DNA of 64,000 nucleotides, from the NCBI GenBank assembly GCA_017992885.1, contig JAGONT010000007.1, forward strand, positions 21,388 to 85,387, written 5' to 3'. The notes below the pieces were generated by a model. That model made no database searches. It had not been told where the DNA came from and worked only from the letters and a program-made list of their open reading frames with translations. Every line of letters begins with the position of its first letter. The stretch's first letter is position 1. Source of the stretch: Alphaproteobacteria bacterium. GTDB taxonomy: Bacteria; Pseudomonadota; Alphaproteobacteria; UBA9655. A program made the translations under genes and the position numbers. Below, in pieces: positions 45,836-55,061 of this stretch.

Positions 45836-48427
45836 TTAAGTTATGGGCGAGAGATCCTCTCCTTTAATCACGAGACCTTTTGTATTTGCTGTAACATGCA
45901 TTTTCTGGCCATCGTGAAGTTTACCTTCCAATATCATAACGGCGAGTGGATTTTGCAATTCACGTTGAATAATTCGTTTCAAAGGACGCGCGCCATAAGC
46001 TGGATTATAACCTTCATCCCCCAGCCAAGTGAGTGCGAGATCGTCGACCTCTAGGCTGATTTTGCGATCTTTTAAGAGGGAGAGAAGTCGTTGAAGTTGG
46101 ATTTTCACAATATCGTTCATATCCTCGCGAGATAGCCTGCGGAAGAGCAGAATCTCATCAATTCTATTCAAAAATTCGGGACGGAAAGAGGCACGAACAA
46201 TTTCCATGACTTCCTGGCGCACTTTTTCTGAAGGGGCTCCGGGATGCTCTGCAAGAAGAGAACTTCCCAAATTTGAAGTCATAATGATTAGAGTATTCCG
46301 AAAGTCAACTGTTCGACCTTGTCCATCTGTGAGTCTCCCATCATCCAAAACTTGAAGAAGAACATTGAATACATCAGGATGAGCTTTTTCAATTTCGTCA
46401 AATAAAATGACTTGATAAGGCCTCCGGCGTACGGATTCGGTTAATGTTCCTCCTTCCTCATATCCCACATATCCCGGAGGGGCCCCAATAAGACGGGCTA
46501 CAGAGTGTTTTTCCATAAATTCCGACATATCAATACGGGTCATCGCTGTGTCATCATCAAAAAGGAATTCAGCCAAGGCTTTACTAAGCTCGGTTTTGCC
46601 CACACCTGTAGGGCCTAAGAAAAGGAAAGAACCAATAGGGCGGTTTGCATCTTGTAATCCAGCACGAGCCCGTCGGACGGCTTGACTAATCGCAACCACA
46701 GCTTCAGTTTGTCCTACGACCCGTTTTTGAAGATTTTCTTCCATTTTAAGGAGTTTTTCTCGCTCTCCCTCGAGCATTTTATCAATGGGAATACCGGTCC
46801 AGCGTGAAGCAATACCTGCAATATCGTCAGCCGTAACTTCTTCTCGGATCATGTGTTCTTGACTTTGCTTTTCAGCCTCTTTGAGTTTTATTTCCAGGTC
46901 GGGAATGACGCCATACATCAACTCTCCTGCCCGTGAGAGGTTGCCTTGTCTTTGAACGATTTCAAGTTCATTGCGAGCTTGATCAAGGCTTTCTTTAAGC
47001 TTTTGAGATCCGGCAAGTTTTTCTTTCTCTGCCATCCACCCAGCTGTTAAAATACTTGACTGAGATTCAAGATCAGTAAGCTCTTTTTCAAGTTTTTCAA
47101 GACGATCTTTTGAGGCTGTATCTTTTTCTTTTTTAAGAGCTTCTCGTTCGATTTTGAGCTGGATAATGCGACGATCAAGTTCATCAATTTCTTCGGGTTT
47201 GGAGTCAACTTCCATGCGGAGTCGACTTGCTGCTTCATCCACCAAATCAATAGCTTTATCGGGTAAAAAGCGATCTGTAATATATCGGTTAGAAAGAGTT
47301 GCTGCAGCAACAATGGCGCCGTCTGTAATACGGATTCCATGATGCAGCTCATATTTTTCCTTGAGCCCTCGAAGAATCGAAATGGTATCTTCTACTGTAG
47401 GTTCGCTCACAAAAACAGGTTGGAATCGACGGGCAAGGGCCGCATCTTTCTCGATGTGTTTACGGTATTCATCAAGAGTTGTCGCTCCTACACAGTGAAG
47501 CTCTCCGCGGGCAAGAGCAGGCTTAAGCATATTCGACGCATCCATAGCGCCTTCTGCTTTTCCTGCGCCAACAAGTGTATGAAGCTCATCAATAAAAAGA
47601 ACTATTTCTCCTTCTGCATGTGTGATTTCAGAGAGTACAGCTTTAAGACGTTCTTCAAATTCACCACGATACTTTGCTCCTGCGATAAGAGCCCCCATAT
47701 CAAGGGACATAAGTTGAATATTTCGAAGAGTTTCTGGAACATCTCCTTTAACGATGCGGTGTGCGAGTCCCTCAATAATAGCCGTTTTTCCGACTCCGGG
47801 CTCGCCAATAAGAACAGGATTGTTTTTTGTTCGCCGAGAGAGGACTTGAATAGTTCGTCGTATCTCCTCATCTCGTCCAATAACAGGGTCAAGCTTTCCT
47901 TCACGTGCTTGAGCTGTTAAATCAGTGGCATACTTTTTAAGCGCATCGTATTGAGATTCAGCAGTTGCGCTATCAGCGCGTCGTCCTTTTCGCATGGTTT
48001 CAATAGCAATGTTAAGTTTTTCAGGAATGACTTGTGAGGTAACCAAAATTTTTCCTGCATCTGTATCCTTTGAAAGTGCAAGAGCGAGAAGAAGAAACTC
48101 GACAGTTACAAACGTATCTCCAGACTTTTTTGCTTCTTTTTCGGCAATTTCAAAAATTTTAGTTGTTTCAGGAGCTAAAAATACTTGACCAGCGCCGCCC
48201 CCGCCAATTTTTGGCAGACGGTTTAGTTCTATTGTTGTGAGTTCTAAAGCTTTTTCCGCATCTCCTCCCGCAGCACGAATGAGGTTTGCACATTGTCCTT
48301 GCTCATCATCTAAAAGAACTTTCAAAAGATGAATTGGCAAGATCCTTTGATGACCTTCGCGTTGAGCTAAAGTTTGAGCAGACTGAATAAAACCTTGGGA
48401 ACGTTCTGTGTACTGATTGAAATTCAT
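45836..48427 (-). CDS. clpB: ATP-dependent chaperone ClpB
   Basis: ClpB is a hexameric disaggregase that works with DnaK to rescue heat-denatured proteins. It has the Clp-N repeat domain (residues 1-145), NBD1 with Walker [11 protein letters not shown] near 205, a long coiled-coil middle domain (about 410-525, [17 protein letters not shown]), and NBD2 with Walker [11 protein letters not shown] near 605 plus NEF-type ending [13 protein letters not shown]. Length 863 is full. An AGAGAGAGAA stretch serves as ribosome-binding site. I could not identify a convincing heat-shock promoter in the AT-rich upstream region. Confidence 0.96.
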   Translation of the reverse strand: MNFNQYTERSQGFIQSAQTLAQREGHQRILPIHLLKVLLDDEQGQCANLIRAAGGDAEKALELTTIELNRLPKIGGGGAGQVFLAPETTKIFEIAEKEAKKSGDTFVTVEFLLLALALSKDTDAGKILVTSQVIPEKLNIAIETMRKGRRADSATAESQYDALKKYATDLTAQAREGKLDPVIGRDEEIRRTIQVLSRRTKNNPVLIGEPGVGKTAIIEGLAHRIVKGDVPETLRNIQLMSLDMGALIAGAKYRGEFEERLKAVLSEITHAEGEIVLFIDELHTLVGAGKAEGAMDASNMLKPALARGELHCVGATTLDEYRKHIEKDAALARRFQPVFVSEPTVEDTISILRGLKEKYELHHGIRITDGAIVAAATLSNRYITDRFLPDKAIDLVDEAASRLRMEVDSKPEEIDELDRRIIQLKIEREALKKEKDTASKDRLEKLEKELTDLESQSSILTAGWMAEKEKLAGSQKLKESLDQARNELEIVQRQGNLSRAGELMYGVIPDLEIKLKEAEKQSQEHMIREEVTADDIAGIASRWTGIPIDKMLEGEREKLLKMEENLQKRVVGQTEAVVAISQAVRRARAGLQDANRPIGSFLFLGPTGVGKTELSKALAEFLFDDDTAMTRIDMSEFMEKHSVARLIGAPPGYVGYEEGGTLTESVRRRPYQVILFDEIEKAHPDVFNVLLQVLDDGRLTDGQGRTVDFRNTLIIMTSNLGSSLLAEHPGAPSEKVRQEVMEIVRASFRPEFLNRIDEILLFRRLSREDMNDIVKIQLQRLLSLLKDRKISLEVDDLALTWLGDEGYNPAYGARPLKRIIQRELQNPLAVMILEGKLHDGQKMHVTANTKGLVIKGEDLSPIT

Positions 48428-48798
48428 TTTTCTCTCTCTTTATAAATTTGATCATCTGTTGAGTCATTTTGTAAGAGTAAGCGTGAGTTATATCCCTCAT
48501 TATTTATATATAATATGTGAACAAGGGGGAAAAAAGGGTAAGCTCTTTAAAAAGATTTAATATGATAGCTTCTACGCAGAAAGACTATCTTTGCCCCTAT
48601 TCGATCCCATGATCATCCCTGGTTTCCCAAAAATTATTTCGACACGGGTAGCATCTGCAGTAGGTTTGGATTTATAAAACTGTTCCTGGTTTTTTCTTTC
48701 CCTTGGCCCACATGCCCATTGGATGTGTCTGTGAAAGTGGAGAAAAATTCGGTTGCGTGTTGGATGAACGATTTTAAGATTTAAGAAAAGGAACTCTT
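48428..48798. other. Non-coding interval between clpB and the VOC gene
   Basis: This 371 bp stretch should hold the clpB promoter (AT-rich around 48500-48530) and the leader of the VOC gene. The part from about 48590 to 48770 is less AT-rich than a normal intergenic region and may be the remains of a dead gene, but all six readings are broken and I recognise no protein in it. Confidence 0.4.
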
Positions 48799-49218
48799 AT
48801 GGCCGCACTTTCCCAAAATGATACACAAGAAGCCTGGCTTTCACCCTACATGACCGTTGTTGATGTTGACGCGGCTGTTGAATTTTATAAAAAAACCTTT
48901 CAATTTAGCGTGTCAGAGATTAAGTGCGCGGAAGACGGTAAAGGCATTCATGCGGAAATGGCTTATAAGAACCAGTTAATAATGTGTGGGAAAGAAGCAG
49001 CTTATGGAAGTCCTCTTAAATCCCCCAGGACCAGTGGTGTTGAGTCACCGATTACCCTTTGTGTCCTTTGTGATGATGTGGAGGCCTTTTATGCCATGGC
49101 CGTATTCCAAGGAGCACAATCGATCTCAGCACCGGATAATATGGAGTGGGGCTATCGTATGTGTCGCTTACAAGATCTTGATCATTATACCTGGTGTTTT
49201 ATGACGCCGGTTTTTTAG
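48799..49218 (+). CDS. VOC-superfamily (glyoxalase/bleomycin-resistance-like) protein
   Basis: This is a small cytoplasmic protein with the paired beta-alpha-beta-beta-beta VOC fold. Conserved features are LSPYMTVVDVDAAVEFYKKTFQFSV at the start, and EWGYRMCRLQDLDHYTWCFM at the end, the pattern of YciQ/PhnB-like members in which D-P-x-G-x-x-W is degenerate (here QDLDHYTW). Metal-binding residues cannot be assigned with certainty. Length 139 fits. AAGGA precedes the ATG. It overlaps the convergent secreted protein gene by 20 bp. Its substrate is unknown. Confidence 0.8.
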   Translation: MAALSQNDTQEAWLSPYMTVVDVDAAVEFYKKTFQFSVSEIKCAEDGKGIHAEMAYKNQLIMCGKEAAYGSPLKSPRTSGVESPITLCVLCDDVEAFYAMAVFQGAQSISAPDNMEWGYRMCRLQDLDHYTWCFMTPVF

Positions 49219-49552
49219 GCACTTGTTCGAGAATAATTGTTGAAGTTTGGCCAACGATATCTGCTGTTCCTGCATTTGTAAGAGTGTAGGTACATGTGCC
49301 TGCATTAAAACGACCGCGACTTACGATAATTTCGTCAGGGGTACAAAAATCCACGCAGGTGAAATTTTTCTCAACTTTTTTAACTTTCCAATCGAAGGTA
49401 TCACCCGTAATTTTAACTTCTTGATCAGCTAAAATAGCCGTCGCTTCTGCACTTGCTAAGGGGTAACACTCGGGCGTCTGCGCTTTTATTGCTTGCCCGC
49501 TTAGGGCGGATAACCCGAATGTGATTATTGTTGTGATGACGAGACGGTTCAT
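49199..49552 (-). CDS. Small secreted protein of unknown function
   Basis: I do not recognise this protein. It has a signal peptide (TTIITFGLSALSGQAIKAQ, cleavage near residue 25) and a ~92-residue mature part with four cysteines (CYPL, FTCVDFC, GTCTYTL), suggesting two disulfides and a small beta-rich fold. The 3' end overlaps the VOC gene by 20 bp in convergent orientation. It begins 79 bp from the stop of the symporter gene on the same strand, so cotranscription with it is possible. Confidence 0.6.
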   Translation of the reverse strand: MNRLVITTIITFGLSALSGQAIKAQTPECYPLASAEATAILADQEVKITGDTFDWKVKKVEKNFTCVDFCTPDEIIVSRGRFNAGTCTYTLTNAGTADIVGQTSTIILEQVPKKPAS

Positions 49553-49630
49553 ATGGTCGTTCTTTCCAGACTGTAACTCAAAGTTCTCTTCACCATAGGA
49601 AGGGAATACTTAAAATTAAGTTAATGAAAT

Positions 49631-51031
49631 CTAGTCACTTCTTGCTTCACTCGCTAAAGTTTTAACGTGTGCCCCAGCAAATTTTCTTAAGAGGGTAAAC
49701 GTTAAAAGGTTTGTGGTGATCCCAATAATGGCAGCGTCAAAATGACCCGTTCCCACAAGCCCTCCTGCGTAAATTCTTGCGATAATAACAGAAGTCATCC
49801 CCACAAAAGAAGAAATCCAGAATATGCGGGGGGAAGCGGTAAAACCAAGAATACCTCCGACCAAAGGGACTAAGATAAAGGGTGTCCAGAAATTATAGGT
49901 CTCTAGCAATATATCAATAACGCTTTCCGTACTTAAGGCAAAGGCGATGCCACAAACGCCCACAATAAGGGTTGTTAAACGGGATAAAATAAGTTCTTCT
50001 TTCGAAGAACAAGCCTTTCCTCTTAAAGGCTTGAACACATCATGGGTGGCTGCGATGCCGGCGGCGTTTAAAAAAGAATCTGCTGAGGACATCACAACAG
50101 CTACCATTCCAGCAATAACTAATCCTTTGATGCCGATGGGCAAAAAAGTATTAATAACATAAGGAAGGGCTAAGTTTGGGTTCAGGCCTGGATTTTTCTG
50201 AAGGGCAACAATTCCAATAAGCCCTATCATTAAAAAGAAAGGAAAGGAGAGAAGACCACTCCATAAGGTTCCCTTCGTTGTTTCTCTAATAGTCTTGCCA
50301 ATAAGAAGACGCTGCACATAAGGAGGAACAAGTGTTTCTCCAAAAAAGAAATTGAGAAAAAGGCCAAGCATCGTCAAAAGAGGCAGTCCCGTCGGATTCC
50401 AGTCGGATAAGCTAGGAAGCGCTGAAACACCCCCAATTTCGAAAAGCCCAAAGATAAGGACGATTGGCAAGGCAATGATGAGAATACAAAAATGCAGAAT
50501 ATCGTTCGCAACAACGGATTTCATGCCTCCTAAAGAAGAATAGGTGATCACAAGAATGGCTCCTATAAGCGCGCCAACCCACTGAGGAACTCCCATTAAT
50601 ACATTTAAGACATATCCTAAACCCGCAAACTGGGCGCCTGCAATGCCTGCACAAACAAGGACAGAGGCAACTCCTGTAAAAACTTTAACATTTTGGCCAT
50701 AGAGTATGCCCATCATATCTCCCACAGAGATTGCTTTGCGAAAACGTGTCATGCGAGGAGCAATATAGTGAGCAATAAGGATTTCTTTAAAGCTAAAACC
50801 CCACAGAGCCACAACGTAAATGAGACCAAGGCTGAAAACCTTTTCCGCAAGACCAATTGTAAATCCCCCTCCAATAAAGGAAGAGGATAAGGTTGCAAAA
50901 ACAGCAAAGGCTGTATACGACCTTCCTCCCGTTGCATAATCCGAAAGAGAGTGAACCTTACGGCTCATATACAAGCCATTCCCTAAAACAACACAAAAAT
51001 ATAAAATCACAATAGCGTAATCAAGAAGCAT
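49631..51031 (-). CDS. Sodium:solute symporter family protein
   Basis: This is an SSS/SLC5-type secondary transporter with about 13 helices. The core shows LSDYATGGRSYTAFAVFATLSSSFIGGGFTIGLAEK at the front and ITYSSLGGMKSVVANDILHFCI, the family signature region, in the middle. Length is 466 from the chosen start. I place the start at the ATG at 51031 (MLLDYAIVILYFC) because GGGGA lies seven bases upstream; a TTG at 51067 would extend it. The solute (sugar, proline, choline, pantothenate and others are all used by this family) cannot be told from the sequence. Confidence 0.85.
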   Translation of the reverse strand: MLLDYAIVILYFCVVLGNGLYMSRKVHSLSDYATGGRSYTAFAVFATLSSSFIGGGFTIGLAEKVFSLGLIYVVALWGFSFKEILIAHYIAPRMTRFRKAISVGDMMGILYGQNVKVFTGVASVLVCAGIAGAQFAGLGYVLNVLMGVPQWVGALIGAILVITYSSLGGMKSVVANDILHFCILIIALPIVLIFGLFEIGGVSALPSLSDWNPTGLPLLTMLGLFLNFFFGETLVPPYVQRLLIGKTIRETTKGTLWSGLLSFPFFLMIGLIGIVALQKNPGLNPNLALPYVINTFLPIGIKGLVIAGMVAVVMSSADSFLNAAGIAATHDVFKPLRGKACSSKEELILSRLTTLIVGVCGIAFALSTESVIDILLETYNFWTPFILVPLVGGILGFTASPRIFWISSFVGMTSVIIARIYAGGLVGTGHFDAAIIGITTNLLTFTLLRKFAGAHVKTLASEARSD

Positions 51032-51044
51032 GGCTGTCCCCGGT

Positions 51045-51065
51045 GTTACCGGAAGTGACGGTAAC
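51045..51065. other. Short hairpin upstream of the symporter gene
   Basis: GTTACCG and CGGTAAC, a perfect 7 bp dyad with a 7-base loop, lie 14-34 bp before the symporter ATG. The position suits an operator or a translation-controlling leader structure; function is unproven. Confidence 0.35.
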
Positions 51066-51175
51066 AAACATATAAAATATCATCAAGCTCCATACATATC
51101 TAAATTATGACAAGCTTGAAATTAGGAAAGAAATTGATAAAGTGAGATATCTACACAAAAAATAAAATTTATAAA

Positions 51176-51979
51176 ATGACCACATTATCTTCTTTAAAAT
51201 CTGTACATCTTGAGCAGCGCCAGAAAGAATATGATCCTTCTTTTACCCATCTCATGCAGCTCACACTCGGAGAAGGTTTTCTTTCTTTTGGAGGAACATC
51301 CTTAATTGACAAAATTTTTAGTGGGGTTGACCTTGAAGGTAAAAAAATTCTGGATGTTGGTTGTGGATTAGGAGGTCCCCTCCGTTACTTAGCAGAAAAG
51401 CATCGTGTGGACATCATCGGCGTTGATATTGAACCAGACGTTATTTTCGAAGCGCAACAGATACACTTCGAAAAACCTTTAAAGGGAACTCTCTCTTTTC
51501 AAGTCATTGAGAACGGAAACTATCCTTTTGCCAATGAATTTTTTGACATTATTTTTGGAAAGGAAAGTTGGCTTCATATCGAAAACAAGCCTATTTTCTT
51601 TAAGACGCTCTATCCTCTTTTAAAACCAGGTGGACGCTTGATGTGCACCGATTGGATGCATGCTGATCCTATCTATAGCGAAGATATGAAAAGATTTCTA
51701 ATCATTGATGGACTCACATTTCATCTCACAACGACAGAAGAATATAAAGATGCCTTAGCAAGCGCTGGATTTAAACATATTACATTTGAAGATATAAGCA
51801 CGGATATGATTAAGGAATTTAAAGAAGTTTACCTTCGTCATTTTGATGAGCTAGGTGAACAAATTAAGGAGCGCTATGGATGGGAAACGTATTATATGAT
51901 TCTCCATAGCTGGTTACTGCAGCGTGTTGTTTTTGAAAAAGGAGAGATTCTCGTCAATATCTTTCATGCTTTGAAATAA
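51176..51979 (+). CDS. Class I SAM-dependent methyltransferase
   Basis: This is a Rossmann-fold methyltransferase. Motif I is ILDVGCGLGGPLRYLA (residues ~58-72), followed by IIGVDIEPDVIFEAQ (acidic ribose-binding Asp), ENGNYPFANEFFDIIFGKESWLHI and LLKPGGRLMCTDW. The arrangement resembles phosphoethanolamine/sarcosine N-methyltransferases, where the KES-W-LH segment lies at the substrate pocket, but this is not enough to name a substrate. Length 267 is typical. The ATG has no Shine-Dalgarno. It is divergent from the symporter gene. Confidence 0.82.
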   Translation: MTTLSSLKSVHLEQRQKEYDPSFTHLMQLTLGEGFLSFGGTSLIDKIFSGVDLEGKKILDVGCGLGGPLRYLAEKHRVDIIGVDIEPDVIFEAQQIHFEKPLKGTLSFQVIENGNYPFANEFFDIIFGKESWLHIENKPIFFKTLYPLLKPGGRLMCTDWMHADPIYSEDMKRFLIIDGLTFHLTTTEEYKDALASAGFKHITFEDISTDMIKEFKEVYLRHFDELGEQIKERYGWETYYMILHSWLLQRVVFEKGEILVNIFHALK

Positions 51980-52100
51980 GGCTTTAAGAAAGTTAATTTG
52001 GGGAGTTCCAGAAGTTTAGTTGTTTTCTAATGACATTTTACGAAGCCAAAATCTGGTTTGTGCCTCAGATTCGTAACGACCTTCCACCATCTTGCTAACT

Positions 52101-52361
52101 CTATAGCGTGCTCTCATTTAAAAAACGCTCTAGTTTGTTTTTTATTTCTTTTTTTAATATTTCATACTTATTTTTGCAAATTGCAGTTAGCAAATGAGGG
52201 TCTATTTTATTTAATAATAGTAATATTTTTTCATAATCTTGTTTCGTCATGGGATACTTATCCTGCCTTGTTACATGATTTCCTCTTAGTGTACTCGTTT
52301 TCACTTCATACGTGGCGGTAATCATTTTCAACTCAGTTAAATCGGCAAGTCTTTTTTCCAA
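52101..52361 (-). CDS. C-terminal piece of the frameshifted secreted protein
   Basis: This 86-codon frame starts at an internal ATG inside the preceding frame. It is charged and helical (EKRLADLTELKMITATYEVK, then DYEKILLLLNKIDPHLLTAICKN). There is no ribosome-binding site, and the frame is open upstream to about 52505 with protein-like content, so I read it as the end of the larger broken gene and not an independent cistron. Confidence 0.4.
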   Translation of the reverse strand: MEKRLADLTELKMITATYEVKTSTLRGNHVTRQDKYPMTKQDYEKILLLLNKIDPHLLTAICKNKYEILKKEIKNKLERFLNESTL

Positions 52362-53103
52362 GCTTTGTTGACTCGCCTTTTTCTGTTGTGCAGATAAGGG
52401 AACGATGGGGGGAATGACAGTTGGGTGTTGAATTCGTGGTTCGTTCAGGGGACAAGTTTGTAGGCACCCTAAGGGGCATTCGAGAGCCTGTATTTCTTGC
52501 TAAAGAAGGCTTTTGAGACTCAATAGGTGTAAATAAAGTAAAGGGTAAATCCGAGGGCCAGGAAATATGCTTTAGAATATCATTGGAGTAGGAGAACTGA
52601 TCTATTGTTGACCAAGAATTAAGAGCAAGCTTCCCTTGTAAAATCATGTGAAATGCCACAATCTTTCTCACACGCTCAGCATCTGTTAGTCTCTCATTAA
52701 GTTCTCTTCTGTACATTTTTTCAACAAAGTCTAAGACAAAAAGAGAATAAAAATAACTATTTTTTTTAAAAGTATTAAATAAGACAGAAAATATAGAATA
52801 AAGAGGAAGCTCTAAAAAAGATTGAATCTCGGATGCTGAAAAGGGAGATGATCGTTCTATAAAGGATTGATCCCATAAGTTGGTTAAACAAATGACATGG
52901 AACGCTATACGAGGGACTGTTTCTTGAAAAGCATCTTTTGTTGGCCAAGCTAGCGAAGCAAGGGCTGTTAAATAATCGGAACGAGGTATCATCATTCCGA
53001 CTTTGTCGAATAAGAATAAATCCAGCGTGGAATCTTGGCCTATGCACCCAAAAATACTCTGAAAAGGTGCATGAGACAATAAAGGAATTCTAGATATTGC
53101 CAA
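52333..53103 (-). CDS. Middle piece of the frameshifted secreted protein
   Basis: This frame begins at a TTG and is itself open back to about 53190, so the TTG is an artefact of gene finding. The body is helical with aromatic-rich segments (AFHVICLTNLWDQSFIE, YFYSLFVLDFVEKMYRRE) and no recognised domain. Its last ~45 residues (SERTTNSTPN onward in style) look out of frame: the neighbouring frame is more protein-like from about 52500 on. Confidence 0.45.
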   Translation of the reverse strand: MAISRIPLLSHAPFQSIFGCIGQDSTLDLFLFDKVGMMIPRSDYLTALASLAWPTKDAFQETVPRIAFHVICLTNLWDQSFIERSSPFSASEIQSFLELPLYSIFSVLFNTFKKNSYFYSLFVLDFVEKMYRRELNERLTDAERVRKIVAFHMILQGKLALNSWSTIDQFSYSNDILKHISWPSDLPFTLFTPIESQKPSLARNTGSRMPLRVPTNLSPERTTNSTPNCHSPHRSLICTTEKGESTKLGKKTCRFN

Positions 53104-53155
53104 TCTTTCTAGATTTTCTAATCTTGTTAGATCGATTATTCCCCGGTTATAAGCA

Positions 53156-53623
53156 TTAAAGGCAATGCTTAAGATAACGGAAAAAAGGATCGGCAGAATG
53201 ATTCATATATTCACTGTTGCTTGTAAGAATGGGGGTAGTAGTTCTCTCCTCTTCAGGCGTTGGCGTTGATGCTGGAATAGAAGAAAGAGACTGAGGATCA
53301 TCCCTTCCATCAGGATTAATTCCAAGACTTCTTAGCAATCTTTCTTGATTGGTAGTAAAGAGACTTTCTGCAATATTTAATCTAACAGAAAGACCATCTG
53401 GAGGTGGGGTGACAGGGAATGCGTTGAATCCATCATTTTTCCAAAAGATCGACTCTTCTTTCTCCATCTCCCAAGGTTTTATATGTGAAAAAAAGGGTTG
53501 TGAAGATACAGAAGATGGATTTTTCCTAACGCCTTTGTCCTCACTCTCCATTGCCCAAGAGGGTAAGGAAGGTGTTATCAAGAAAATAGCAGTAAAAAGA
53601 AAAATGAAAAATTGTATATGCAT
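53156..53623 (-). CDS. N-terminal piece of the frameshifted secreted protein (signal peptide)
   Basis: It starts with a clear Sec signal peptide (MHIQFFIFLFTAIFLITPSL, cleavage near SWA) followed by MESEDK and a Ser/Pro/Thr-rich region (residues ~100-135, SSIPASTPTPEEERTTTP) that is probably a flexible linker. The frame stops shortly after a T6 run, where a one-base change would join it to the middle piece. No homologue is recognised. Confidence 0.5.
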   Translation of the reverse strand: MHIQFFIFLFTAIFLITPSLPSWAMESEDKGVRKNPSSVSSQPFFSHIKPWEMEKEESIFWKNDGFNAFPVTPPPDGLSVRLNIAESLFTTNQERLLRSLGINPDGRDDPQSLSSIPASTPTPEEERTTTPILTSNSEYMNHSADPFFRYLKHCL

Positions 53624-53937
53624 TTTAAATTACCATTAATAAATAAAATTAAGTATATTGATTTTTATAAATAATTGAAATTAATCTCAAAATGAGTGGT
53701 ATTTTCTTTGCAACTTTTTCTAGCTCTTTAGTAGGTATGATTTTGCTGAGATCAATTACTTTTAGCTTTGTTCTGCAGATTTTCCAACTGTTTCCTACCG
53801 ATATTCTTCAACTCACTCAATTCTATCAAAATATAATTGGGTCAATATAAACAAGCTCTCTGCCAAAATTTCGTCGTTCGAAAAAATCGTGATAGGATAA
53901 TCCGCAGGAAAGATATCAACCATAAGGGAGGATGAAA
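53624..53937. other. AT-rich intergenic region before the redoxin gene
   Basis: This 314 bp stretch separates the divergent broken secreted gene and redoxin gene and must hold both promoters. A minus-strand reading around 53770-53860 gives LSELKNIGRKQLENLQNKAK, which looks protein-like but is too short to assign. I see no other structure. Confidence 0.3.
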
Positions 53938-54552
53938 ATGCGAGAAGATATAAAGGTTGGTGCGAAATTTCCTGATTATGAATTACCAGATCACACGAAT
54001 GTAAAGCGGAAATTATCCCATCTTCAAGGGAATGATCCCATGGTTTTGATGTTGGGAAGGGGTATATATTGCCCTAAGGATAGGCAGCAACTCCATCAAC
54101 TGGTGAAATTTTCTTCTCAGTGTGATGTTGGTTTTACCCGTCTTGTTACAATTAATTGTGACAACTTAATTCTCATAAACGACTTAAGGCTAGGGGTGGG
54201 AGCGCATTGGCCATTTCTGTATGATGAAGAGCGAGTCATTTTAAAAGACCTTGAAATTGAAGAATATACAGATCAACACAACAAGCCCATGATTCCTCAT
54301 ACATTTGTTCTTGAACCGGGCTTAAAAATTCACACTATTTATAATGGGTATTGGTATTGGGGGCGCCCTTCAATGGCGGAACTTCATCAAAATCTGCGTG
54401 ACATTAGCATGAAATATCGTCCTGATTTTAAAATAGACACACCTGAAATGAAAAGAAAGTGGGAGAGCGGGCAAAAAGATGGGTTCTACCCCTATGGAAA
54501 GAGTTGGGAAGAAGTTTTTATTCGCATGGCTGGTGACGTCGAACAATTTTAA
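53938..54552 (+). CDS. Redoxin/AhpC-TSA-like thioredoxin-fold protein
   Basis: This is a thioredoxin-fold protein of the peroxiredoxin-like AhpC/TSA group. The active-site region MVLMLGRGIYCPKDRQQLHQL matches the RGxWCPxCRxxL pattern, but the second Cys is Asp, so it would act as a one-Cys enzyme or not be a classical disulfide reductase. Later segments (YDEERVILKDLEIEEYTD, MIPHTFVLEPGLKIHTIYNGYWYWGRP) follow the fold. I choose the ATG at 53938 because GGGAGG sits six bases before it; an ATG at 53932 lies too close. Single gene, convergent to mucR. Confidence 0.75.
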   Translation: MREDIKVGAKFPDYELPDHTNVKRKLSHLQGNDPMVLMLGRGIYCPKDRQQLHQLVKFSSQCDVGFTRLVTINCDNLILINDLRLGVGAHWPFLYDEERVILKDLEIEEYTDQHNKPMIPHTFVLEPGLKIHTIYNGYWYWGRPSMAELHQNLRDISMKYRPDFKIDTPEMKRKWESGQKDGFYPYGKSWEEVFIRMAGDVEQF

Positions 54553-54587
54553 TAATCAAAGGAGTCATTGACAAAGTTGTTTGTAAA

Positions 54588-54623
54588 AAAGAACCGATGC
54601 AAAAATTTTTACATCGGTTCTTT
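54588..54623. terminator. Bidirectional rho-independent terminator between redoxin gene and mucR
   Basis: A perfect 12 bp stem (AAAGAACCGATG / CATCGGTTCTTT) encloses a 12-base loop. On the minus strand it is followed by six T (reading GGTTCTTTTTTAC), so it ends mucR well; on the plus strand TTTCTTC follows, sufficient for the redoxin gene. Confidence 0.85.
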
Positions 54624-54632
54624 CTTCAAAGT

Positions 54633-55061
54633 CTAAGCGGCTGTTTTGCTTTTTCTTGAGGTGTGTTTTCCGAGCCCAATATTTTTCGCAATATTACTCC
54701 GATGCTTGGCATAGTTAGGCGCAACCATAGGATAATTTTCAGGCAATCCCCACCGTTCGCGGTATTGATCAGGGGTTAAATTATAAGCTGTTTTTAAGTG
54801 ACGCTTTAACATTGTAACTCTGCGCCCATCTTCAAGGCAGATGAGGTAGTCTGGAGTTAAAGAATCTTTGATGGGGACAGCTGGTTCTGTAGGAGCAGCA
54901 AGTGCAGAAGACTGGGTCGAGGAAATCTTATGGAGACTTTGATGAATAAGTTTAATAAGATTTGGCAAATCTTCAGTATTTATTTCATGGTTAGAAATAT
55001 ATGAAGATACAATTTCAGTAACCAAAGATGTAATATCTAATTGTTCATGTGAGTAGGTCAT
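54633..55061 (-). CDS. mucR: MucR/Ros-family transcriptional regulator
   Basis: MucR is an alphaproteobacterial zinc-finger DNA-binding protein with H-NS-like silencing behaviour that controls surface, cell-cycle and virulence genes in relatives. The C-terminal domain is typical: YLICLEDGRRVTMLKRHLKT, AYNLTPDQYRERWGLPENYP and YAKHRSNIAKNIGLG; the first Cys and the two His of the C2H2 finger are seen in CLEDGRR...H...H, although the first finger position has Ile-Cys-Leu in place of C-x2-C. Length 142 is normal. With ChpT it points to the alphaproteobacterial cell-cycle network. Confidence 0.92.
   Translation of the reverse strand: MTYSHEQLDITSLVTEIVSSYISNHEINTEDLPNLIKLIHQSLHKISSTQSSALAAPTEPAVPIKDSLTPDYLICLEDGRRVTMLKRHLKTAYNLTPDQYRERWGLPENYPMVAPNYAKHRSNIAKNIGLGKHTSRKSKTAA

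Larger units (their letters stand above)
52101..53623 (-). pseudogene. Secreted protein gene broken by two +1 frameshifts
   Basis: Three consecutive minus-strand frames read as one secreted protein. The first frame (53623 to 53156) gives a signal peptide and Ser/Pro-rich segment; from the T6 run near 53190 the next frame continues without stops (ILSIAFNAYNRGIIDLTRLE into AISRIPLLSHAPF); near 52500 the third frame takes over with LECPLGCLQTCPLNEPRIQH and leads into the EKRLADLTELK ending. The total span of 1523 bases minus two equals exactly 507 codons, fitting two one-base insertions. The restored product would be 506 residues with no family I recognise. The pieces are also listed separately. 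Confidence 0.6.

Noticed and set aside
47339..47920. 193-codon plus-strand frame antisense to clpB
   Set aside because: It is the reverse of strongly conserved ClpB coding sequence; composition is as expected from antisense shadows.
48428..48530. Sigma-32-type promoter before clpB
   Set aside because: A CTTG is present on the minus strand near 48527 but no matching -10 element at the right distance.
53765..53860. Minus-strand peptide LSELKNIGRKQLENLQNKAK, vaguely like an RNA polymerase alpha or TfoX C-terminus
   Set aside because: Too short, no start codon or context, and the resemblance rests on a handful of residues.
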